This document shows positions 58,508-64,000 of a DNA stretch of 64,000 nt, piece by piece. Positions within the stretch are counted from its first letter, which is position 1, and every line of letters starts with the position of its first letter. The stretch comes from Campylobacterales bacterium. GTDB taxonomy: Bacteria > Campylobacterota > Campylobacteria > Campylobacterales > Sulfurospirillaceae. The stretch covers positions 1-64,000 of the forward strand of contig JAJRPV010000044.1 of assembly GCA_024280575.1 (NCBI GenBank), read 5' to 3'. Both the position numbers and the translations under genes were made by a program. The notes under the pieces are model-generated. The model made no database searches, was not told the DNA's origin, and worked only from the letters and a program-made list of their open reading frames with translations.

Positions 58508-59056
58508 ATGAAAGATGTAGTTCTCAAATTAGCAAGAGCTGCCATAGGCGAAGCTGTTGGAATTTCTACGGATTTAAGTTTGGAAAAAATGCTAGAAATA
58601 AATCCTTGGTTAGAAGATGAGGGAGCAGTTTTTGTAACAATTACAATAGATGGAAATCTTAGAGGCTGTATCGGCTCGCTTGTTGCACATCGAAAACTAT
58701 ATGAAGATATAATTTACAATGCAAGAAGTGCAGCCTTGAACGACCCTCGTTTTAAATCACTAGACAAGGAAGAGTTTAAACTTATAAAAATAGAAGTATC
58801 TATCTTATCGAAACCGGAACCTCTGATATATGACAGTATTGATATTTTAAGGGCAAGACTAAGAGTGGGAATTGATGGAGTAGTCCTGAAATTAGGTTTA
58901 AATCAAGCTACTTTTTTACCGCAAGTATGGGAGCAGTTGCCAACATTTGAACTCTTCTTTTCGCATTTATGTCAAAAAGCAGGATTGTCTGGAGATTGTT
59001 TGAAAAATCATCCGGATATCCTAACATACCAAGTGCAAGAGTATAGGGAAAATTAA
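58508..59056 (+). CDS. amrA: AMMECR1 domain protein (AmmeMemoRadiSam system protein A)
   Basis: The 182-aa AMMECR1 domain shows the family core GAVFVTITIDGNLRGCIGSL near residues 38-57, then YNARSAALNDPRFKSLDKEE and the later FLPQVWEQLPTFELFFSHLC. AmmeMemoRadiSam proteins A and B usually accompany a radical SAM protein; neither partner lies in this window, so the gene stands alone here. Its biochemical function is not known. An AAAGGAGG ribosome site precedes the start, so it should be well expressed. Confidence 0.88.
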   Translation: MKDVVLKLARAAIGEAVGISTDLSLEKMLEINPWLEDEGAVFVTITIDGNLRGCIGSLVAHRKLYEDIIYNARSAALNDPRFKSLDKEEFKLIKIEVSILSKPEPLIYDSIDILRARLRVGIDGVVLKLGLNQATFLPQVWEQLPTFELFFSHLCQKAGLSGDCLKNHPDILTYQVQEYREN

Positions 59057-59108
59057 GTTGTTGGGGATAAGTTACATGGAAATAACCTATCCTCTTTTAT
59101 TTAAAAAT

Positions 59109-59315
59109 TTAACCTTTTTTTACAACAAAAGATATTTTGGCATTAATACGGTATTTAAAAATTTTGTTTTTATTTACCTTTGCCTCCATATCTTTTACAT
59201 AAATAGATTTAATGTTTTTAACATTTTTTGATGCTTTTTTTATCGCATTTTTAGCCGCGTCATCCCAACTTTTTTCTGATTCCGCAATTACTTCAATCAC
59301 CTTTACAATTGACAT
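59109..59315 (-). CDS. Dodecin family flavin-binding protein
   Basis: The 68-aa protein has the dodecin pattern: SIVKVIEVIAESEKSWDDAA with the flavin-stacking Trp near residue 17-18, then AIKKASKNVKNIKSIYVKD and a closing strand FKYRINAKISFVV. Dodecins form hollow twelve-mers that store or buffer flavins. I use ATG 59315, which follows AAAAAAGGAGT on the minus strand; the longer frame from 59375 has no family resemblance. It is convergent with the AMMECR1 gene and divergent from rplU. Confidence 0.88.
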   Translation of the reverse strand: MSIVKVIEVIAESEKSWDDAAKNAIKKASKNVKNIKSIYVKDMEAKVNKNKIFKYRINAKISFVVKKG

Positions 59316-59447
59316 TTTCGACTCCTTTTTTTGATGAATTTTATACATAATACTATTATGTTGAATAAAAAACAATTAATTTTGGCTGCTTGGAGCATAC
59401 TTTTTGATTTAAATCTTGAATTTAACTTAACTTAAAGTAAAATTTGC

Positions 59448-59453
59448 TACAAT
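59448..59453 (+). promoter_or_regulatory. Predicted -10 box for the rplU operon
   Basis: TACAAT is preceded by AT-rich sequence (AACTTAACTTAAAGTAAAATT) and lies about 50 bases before the rplU ATG. The dodecin gene points the other way, so a promoter must lie in this gap. Confidence 0.45.
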
Positions 59454-59503
59454 CCTCCTCTTAATTGAAAGATTATAAAACTCTCACAGAAAAGGACATA
59501 CTC

Positions 59504-59812
59504 ATGTATGCAATTATTAAAAATGGTGGGAAGCAATACAAAGTTCAAGAGGGAGATTATCTAAATCTCGACAGACTTGACGCTTCGCCAAAAGAGAAGA
59601 TTGAGGTTACTGAAGTTCTTGCAGTAAATGCAGGTGAACTAAAGGTTGGTGCTCCATTTGTGGATGGCGCAAAAGTTGAATTAGAAGTAGTAGCTAACGG
59701 AAAAGACAAAAAAGTTATTATTTTCAAAAAAAGAAGAAGAAAAGATTCTAAACTCAAAAGAGGTTTTAGAAGACAATATACAAAAGTGAGAGTTTTAAGC
59801 ATCACTGCTTAA
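59504..59812 (+). CDS. rplU: 50S ribosomal protein L21
   Basis: L21 binds 23S rRNA in the large subunit. The 102-aa protein begins [20 protein letters not shown] and ends with the basic [18 protein letters not shown], as in all bacterial L21. I use ATG 59504; the frame is open to 59465 but adds unrelated residues. It is followed by rpmA and obg, the standard bacterial order. Confidence 0.96.
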   Translation: MYAIIKNGGKQYKVQEGDYLNLDRLDASPKEKIEVTEVLAVNAGELKVGAPFVDGAKVELEVVANGKDKKVIIFKKRRRKDSKLKRGFRRQYTKVRVLSITA

Positions 59813-59837
59813 TTCATCTTGTAACAGGAGTTAAAAA

Positions 59838-60092
59838 ATGGCACATAAAAAAGGTTAGGGTAGTACCCAAAATAATAGAGATTCAGCAGGTCGCAGATTA
59901 GGTGTTAAAAAATTTGGCGGAGAGTTCGTAAGAGCCGGTAATATTATAATTCGCCAAAGAGGAACAAAAACACATCCCGGAGACAATGTAGGCATTGGAA
60001 ATGATCATACTATATATGCTCTAGTAGATGGAAATGTAGAGTTTGGCAGATACGACAAACTAAGAAAAAAAGTTTCTGTAGTTCCCGCGTAA
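59838..60092 (+). pseudogene. rpmA: 50S ribosomal protein L27 with an in-frame TAG at codon 7
   Basis: The frame reads MAHKKG, then TAG (59856-59858), then [20 protein letters not shown] and on to VVPA, 84 codons in all. Every other bacterial L27 has Gln here (MAHKKGQGSTQN), so CAG has become TAG by one base. L27 contacts the peptidyl transferase centre through its N-terminus and is needed for normal growth, so a dead gene is improbable. A sequence error is the simplest reading. The AGGAG site and the rplU-rpmA-obg order are normal. Confidence 0.95.
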
Positions 60093-60103
60093 ATATAAAT
60101 AAC

Positions 60104-60125
60104 AGGTGGAGTTATCTCCACCTTC
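60104..60125 (+). terminator. Short hairpin after rpmA
   Basis: AGGTGGAG, a TTAT loop and CTCCACCT form a perfect 8-bp stem, followed by TCTTC rather than a long T-run. It may end or attenuate the rplU-rpmA transcript before obg. Confidence 0.65.
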
Positions 60126-60211
60126 TTCAAAATAAAATAGTCTCTTTAAGGGCTATTTATCCAAAATTATTCTAAAATCAATAAAATATTTATAAAACTA
60201 AAGGTTATTAT

Positions 60212-61300
60212 ATGTTTACAGATAATGTCGAGCTGACATTGAGTTCAGGAAAAGGTGGCCCCGGAAGTGTCTCTTTTAGAAGAGAAAAACATGTCATTCA
60301 GGGAGGTCCAGACGGAGGCGATGGAGGACGAGGTGGAGATGTTTATTTTAAAGTTGATAAAAATACACACACACTTTCACATTTTAGAAGGAAACAGCAT
60401 ATAAAAGCCAAAAACGGTCAAGATGGTATGGGAAGAAAGATGTATGGAAAATCCGGAGAGTCTGCAGATGTTATTGTTCCCCCAGGAACACAGGTAATAG
60501 ATGCACAAAGCGGAGAAATTCTGTTTGATTTGCTGGAAGACGGAGAAAGAGTTTTATTTTTAAAAGGCGGAAAAGGAGGTCTTGGAAATGTGCACTTTAA
60601 GAGCTCTACAAATCAAAAACCGGACTATGCACAGCCAGGACTTCCCGGAGAGACCAAAGAAGTAAAACTAGAATTAAAATTGATAGCAGATGTTGGACTT
60701 GTCGGATTTCCAAATGTTGGAAAATCAACTCTTATTTCTATTATCTCAAACGCTACTCCACAAATTGCAAATTATGAATTTACTACTATTACACCAAAAT
60801 TAGGTGTTGTAGATGTTGGAGATTATAGATCATTTGTTATGGCTGATATTCCCGGTATCATAGGGGGAGCAAGTGATGGAAAAGGACTAGGAATCCAATT
60901 TCTCAAACATATAGAAAGGACAGAATTTCTTTTATATATGATTGATGTGACAAGTTATAGGAGCATTGAAGAGCAGTATGAAACACTTAAAGCAGAATTG
61001 GATAATTTCTCTCATGCTCTTGCAAAAAGAGAGTATGCCATAGCTCTAACCAGATGTGATACGCTTGATGCTAAAAATACGAATAAGCTTGTCCAGGAGA
61101 TGTTGGATATAAATGATTTAAAAGCAAGCATTGACGAAAATAGTGAAAAATATGAATTTTTTGTACAGGATATTTATGATAGAGACAAATCAAAACCATA
61201 TTTTATAATGCCAATATCTTCAATAGCAAAGATAAATATAGAAAAATTAAATTATGCCTTAGCAGATATAGTTTATAAGATAAAAGATGAAGATGAGTAG
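60212..61300 (+). CDS. obg: GTPase Obg
   Basis: Obg is an essential GTPase tied to late 50S assembly and stress signalling. The Gly-rich Obg fold fills about residues 1-158 ([27 protein letters not shown] and [11 protein letters not shown]). The G domain has G1 GFPNVGKST near 164-172, G2 at YEFTTITP, G3 in [11 protein letters not shown] and G4 TRCD near 277. The C-terminal extension is short, as in this phylum. Length is 362 aa. proB overlaps its last bases. Confidence 0.97.
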   Translation: MFTDNVELTLSSGKGGPGSVSFRREKHVIQGGPDGGDGGRGGDVYFKVDKNTHTLSHFRRKQHIKAKNGQDGMGRKMYGKSGESADVIVPPGTQVIDAQSGEILFDLLEDGERVLFLKGGKGGLGNVHFKSSTNQKPDYAQPGLPGETKEVKLELKLIADVGLVGFPNVGKSTLISIISNATPQIANYEFTTITPKLGVVDVGDYRSFVMADIPGIIGGASDGKGLGIQFLKHIERTEFLLYMIDVTSYRSIEEQYETLKAELDNFSHALAKREYAIALTRCDTLDAKNTNKLVQEMLDINDLKASIDENSEKYEFFVQDIYDRDKSKPYFIMPISSIAKINIEKLNYALADIVYKIKDEDE

Positions 61301-62075
61301 AATATCAAAAACTAGAGTTGTTGTCAAAGTAGGAACTCATGTATTGAGCGAGCAAAATAGACTTTCTAAAACCAGAATGCTAAATTTAGTAGAATTTTTA
61401 GTAAAGCTTATGGATAGATATGAAGTTATACTTGTTTCTTCAGCAGCGGTAGCAGCAGGCTATTCCTTTCTTAAGCTTGATAAAAACAGGCTTCATAATC
61501 GTCAAGCAATCGCAGCTATTGGTCAACCTCAACTTATAGCTACTTATAATAAAAAACTAGAAAAGTTTGGAAAGATAGCAGCACAACTGCTTTTAACTGC
61601 GGATGATTTTGACTCAAGAAAAAGGACTTATCATGCTAAATGTACAGTTGATACCTTGATAAAGCATGGTATTTTGCCAATTATAAACGAAAATGACGCT
61701 ACGGCAACAGAAGAGTTGGTATTTGGTGACAATGATCAACTCTCAGCTAGAGTTGCCCACTATTTTGACGCGAAATTGTTGATTTTACTTTCAGATATAG
61801 ATGGATATTATGATTCTGATCCAAATCAAAATCCAAATGCTCTTATAAAAAAAATAGTTAATAAAATAGATAAAGAAGAGTTGGAAATACAAAGTGAGAC
61901 TCAGTTTGCATTTGCCACAGGCGGAATTGTAACAAAATTAAAATCTGCTGAATATTTGCTAAAAAGAGGAAAAGAGATGTTTATAGCGAGTGGATTTGAT
62001 TTAAGTGACATAAAAAGTTATATGCTTGAGGATGTTCACAATGGTGGCACACTTTTTACAAATAAAAAGGTCTAA
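61293..62075 (+). CDS. proB: Glutamate 5-kinase
   Basis: ProB phosphorylates glutamate as the first step of proline synthesis. The 260-aa amino-acid-kinase fold begins [18 protein letters not shown]. It has the nucleotide and substrate blocks [30 protein letters not shown] and [14 protein letters not shown]. It lacks the C-terminal PUA domain found in Escherichia coli ProB, as is usual in Campylobacterota. I use ATG 61293, which overlaps obg by eight bases (ATGAGTAG). fmt starts two bases after its stop. Confidence 0.94.
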   Translation: MSRISKTRVVVKVGTHVLSEQNRLSKTRMLNLVEFLVKLMDRYEVILVSSAAVAAGYSFLKLDKNRLHNRQAIAAIGQPQLIATYNKKLEKFGKIAAQLLLTADDFDSRKRTYHAKCTVDTLIKHGILPIINENDATATEELVFGDNDQLSARVAHYFDAKLLILLSDIDGYYDSDPNQNPNALIKKIVNKIDKEELEIQSETQFAFATGGIVTKLKSAEYLLKRGKEMFIASGFDLSDIKSYMLEDVHNGGTLFTNKKV

Positions 62076-62076
62076 T

Positions 62077-62991
62077 ATGCGTGTAGTATTTATGGGAACT
62101 CCGGATTATGCAACAATAATATTAAAAGAGATGATAAATTCAGGTATAAAGATTCCTTTAGTGATAACTCAGCCAGATAAGCCTGTTGGCAGAAAACAGA
62201 TTCTCACACCTCCACATGTAAAAAAATGGGTGATTGAAAATGAAATTAATATAGACATATTTCAACCAAAAACATTAAGAAAAGACGAAGTAGAGGAAAG
62301 AATAGCTTCATATAATCCAGATTTTATCGTAGTTGCAGCTTTTGGTCAAATACTTCCAAAAAATATATTAAATATTGCTACTTGCATAAACTTACACGCT
62401 TCTCTTTTACCAAAATACAGAGGTGCAAGTCCTATTCAAACTTCAATTTTAAACAATGATTTTTTTACCGGTGTAACGGCGATGCTTATGGAAGAAGGTT
62501 TAGATAGTGGTGATATTTTAGCATTTCGCTTTGTAGAGATTTTAAGTAAAAAGGTAGATACTCTTTTTGATGAACTTTCTTATGCAGCCGCAAATTTAAC
62601 TATAAAGGTATTAGAAAATTTTAATCAAATAAAACCGATACAGCAATCAGACGCAGATGCTTCATATTGCGTTAAAATAAAAAAAGATAACGGACTTTTT
62701 AGTTTTTATGAAAGTTCAAATCAAATTTTTACCAAATATAGAGCCTATACTCCTTGGCCTGGAATTTTTTTAGATAATGGACTAAAAATAAAAGAAATGA
62801 AATATATAGAAAACTTGGATATGCATGAAAAAACAGGAGTTATATCAGAGATTGGAAAAGATTTTATAGTTGTTACATGTAGAGTAGGTTTCATTGAGAT
62901 TTTAAAAGTACAAGCACCGTCAAAAAAAGAGATAAGCGTTATTGATTATATAAGAGGAAAAAGGCTGGGCATTGGTAGTAAATTGGTTTAA
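62077..62991 (+). CDS. fmt: Methionyl-tRNA formyltransferase
   Basis: Fmt formylates initiator Met-tRNA with 10-formyl-tetrahydrofolate. The 304-aa protein begins RVVFMGTPDYATIILKEM. The folate-binding/active-site region has INLHASLLPKYRGASPIQ (His and the neighbouring Asn-Asp set) and GVTAMLMEEGLDSGDIL. The C-terminal OB-like domain follows from about residue 200. I use ATG 62077, which directly follows proB; the frame upstream is ProB shadow. The birA gene overlaps its end. Confidence 0.95.
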   Translation: MRVVFMGTPDYATIILKEMINSGIKIPLVITQPDKPVGRKQILTPPHVKKWVIENEINIDIFQPKTLRKDEVEERIASYNPDFIVVAAFGQILPKNILNIATCINLHASLLPKYRGASPIQTSILNNDFFTGVTAMLMEEGLDSGDILAFRFVEILSKKVDTLFDELSYAAANLTIKVLENFNQIKPIQQSDADASYCVKIKKDNGLFSFYESSNQIFTKYRAYTPWPGIFLDNGLKIKEMKYIENLDMHEKTGVISEIGKDFIVVTCRVGFIEILKVQAPSKKEISVIDYIRGKRLGIGSKLV

Positions 62992-63607
62992 AGAACTAGA
63001 CTCCACTCATAAATATATAATAAATGAGATAAAAATAGGAAATATTAAAGAACCAACTCTAATCGCCACAGATTATCAAAGTGCAGGAGTTGGAAGTCGT
63101 GGAAATTCCTGGGAAGGAAAATATGGTAACCTTTTTTGCTCATTTTGTGTAAAAAAGAAACACTTGCCAAAAGATTTGCGATTAGCTTCAATTTCCATAT
63201 ATTTTTCTTATCTTTTGAAAGAAGTATTATCCTCGTATGGCTCGAAAATATGGATAAAGTGGCCGAATGATTTTTATATAAAAGACAAGAAAATCGGAGG
63301 GGTAATTACTACAAAGATAGGTGATAATATCATAGGTTCAATTGGACTAAATATCGTAGAATCGCCCCTGGAATTTGGTATTTTGGACTTACATGTAGAG
63401 CCCAAAAAAATTGTAAGTGACTTTTTGGGGATACTAGAAAAAAAAATTTCATGGAAGCAGGTTTTTAGCAAGTATAAGATAGAATTTCAAAACAGCAGAG
63501 ATTTTACTTTTCACTTGGGTAGTGAAATAAAATCTTTAAAAAATGCTAAACTATGTGAAGATGGTTCGATAGAGTTAGATAAAAGAAGGGTGTACAGTCT
63601 AAGATGA
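62972..63607 (+). CDS. birA: Biotin--[acetyl-CoA-carboxylase] ligase
   Basis: The 211-aa protein is a class I biotin protein ligase without the DNA-binding domain. It has ELDSTHKYI near the start, the biotin-AMP loop GVGSRGNSWEG near residue 39 (the usual GRGRRGRxW region), WIKWPNDFYIKDKKIGGVIT near 90 and GLNIV in the next block. It attaches biotin to carboxylase carrier proteins. The start is a TTG inside fmt. Its stop overlaps a repeat-module ORF (ATGA). Confidence 0.93.
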   Translation: MVVNWFKELDSTHKYIINEIKIGNIKEPTLIATDYQSAGVGSRGNSWEGKYGNLFCSFCVKKKHLPKDLRLASISIYFSYLLKEVLSSYGSKIWIKWPNDFYIKDKKIGGVITTKIGDNIIGSIGLNIVESPLEFGILDLHVEPKKIVSDFLGILEKKISWKQVFSKYKIEFQNSRDFTFHLGSEIKSLKNAKLCEDGSIELDKRRVYSLR

Positions 63608-63762
63608 TAAACTATAAAGCGATAACTCACGCAAAAGCAACAAGGAATTTTGCTTGGGCTCTGCCCAAACATAAAATGAATTTACAGAAACATCAGTTTT
63701 GTGCTTTAGTCGAGAGGAATTTTTTAGGAATTTACTTCCTGAAAAAGGGGACAGTTAAATGA
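63604..63762 (+). repeat. ATGA-bounded repeat module (copy B), apparent 52-codon ORF
   Basis: A 52-codon frame begins at the ATGA shared with birA and ends at the ATGA that starts copy C. Its 3' part (63709-63761) is nearly identical to copies A and C: it encodes [15 protein letters not shown], with an AGGAA-TTTAC-TTCCT hairpin and AAGGGG eight bases before the next ATG. The 5' part includes a more decayed match (RNFAWALPKHK). I treat it as a repeat because the peptide is basic, short and shared between unrelated loci. Confidence 0.8.
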
Positions 63763-63845
63763 AATATTACAGAGCGCCAGCTCGTGCTTTAGTCGCGAGG
63801 AATTTTTTAGGAATTTACTTCCTGAAAAAGGGGACAGTTAAATGA
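63759..63845 (+). repeat. ATGA-bounded repeat module (copy C), apparent 28-codon ORF
   Basis: A 28-codon frame starts at the ATGA ending copy B and stops at the ATGA that starts parA, so parA receives its ribosome site (AAGGGG at 63828-63833) from the repeat. The core 63792-63844 is nearly identical to copy B in tandem, pointing to a recent duplication. Confidence 0.8.
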
Positions 63846-64000
63846 GTGAAATAATAGCTATAGCAAATCAAAAAGGTGGGGTTGGAAAAACTACGACCGC
63901 AGTTAACCTTGCTGCTTCTTTAGCAGTTGCTGAGAAAAAAGTACTTTTGATAGATATTGACCCTCAGTCAAATGCTACTACGGGACTAGGTTTTCATAGA
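63842..64000 (+). CDS. parA: ParA/Soj chromosome partitioning ATPase, N-terminal part (partial)
   Basis: The first 53 codons are in the window and the gene runs off the end. They contain the deviant Walker A motif [16 protein letters not shown] near residues 11-26 and [16 protein letters not shown] near 40-55, which identify ParA/Soj. ParA works with ParB at parS sites to segregate the origin region. The gene order birA-parA is usual in Campylobacterota, except for the two repeat modules in between. Confidence 0.95.
   Translation, partial: MSEIIAIANQKGGVGKTTTAVNLAASLAVAEKKVLLIDIDPQSNATTGLGFHR

Overview
The window is about 64 kb of AT-rich DNA (roughly one third G+C by eye) from a member of the Campylobacterota (Epsilonproteobacteria). 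The evidence is the fused CcsBA cytochrome c synthase, the order rplU-rpmA-obg-proB-fmt-birA-parA, a short MurC, and aclBA, the ATP-citrate lyase of the reductive TCA cycle. Together these suggest a chemolithoautotroph of the Sulfurimonas or Sulfurovum type. The genus cannot be fixed from the sequence alone.

Layout. 1-1639: end of a branched-chain amino acid ABC transporter (livM-livG-livF). 1700-4843: ccsBA, then a strong terminator and a small membrane protein. 5352-5751: four tRNA genes on the minus strand (Lys-Glu-Val-Asp) behind a perfect consensus promoter. 5861-9943: a CinA-like gene, ileS and a micro-ORF. 10041-22254: a long plus-strand housekeeping run (gatA, guaB, metX, xseB, a nitrilase-fold protein, an aminotransferase, murC, mutS2, dapE, a RidA protein, a methyltransferase). 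22344-27051: aclB, aclA and pyk. 27061-32029: a DnaJ/TerB protein, an M23 peptidase, then minus-strand NosD-like, SDR and zinc-peptidase genes.

32161-50436 is the centrepiece: about 18 kb of tightly packed plus-strand genes, bounded by minus-strand genes on both sides. It encodes a flexirubin-like pathway: DarA/DarB dialkylresorcinol enzymes, two intact ketosynthases, two ketosynthase-like partners, two acyl carrier proteins, two hotdog dehydratases, a ketoreductase, an aromatic amino acid ammonia-lyase, an AMP-ligase, a glycosyltransferase, an acyltransferase, a LolA-like protein, an MMPL exporter and an ABC-2 exporter. The likely logic is that the lyase makes an aryl acid, the ligase loads it on an ACP, the ketosynthases, reductase and dehydratases build a polyene, DarB/DarA make a dialkylresorcinol, and the transporters move the pigment to the envelope.

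50462-59315: a lipoprotein, a spore-photolyase-like radical SAM protein with an overlapping nucleosidase, an APC permease, an ArsR regulator divergent from a metal permease, a YfdX protein, an FTR1 iron permease behind a Fur-like box, an AMMECR1 protein and a dodecin. 59504-64000: rplU, rpmA, obg, proB, fmt, birA and the start of parA.

Two window-wide patterns stand out. A repeat module ending in the peptide [15 protein letters not shown] sits between genes at 40636-40851 and 63604-63845. Each copy overlaps its neighbours by ATGA at both ends, so translational coupling is kept. The palindrome CTACATGTAG occurs at least seven times, far above chance.

Twelve genes are broken, eight by an apparent one-base loss, seven of these in A or T runs of at least four bases, and four by a single in-frame stop. 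The essential rpmA and ordinary housekeeping genes are among them, so most of these breaks look like sequence errors rather than biology.
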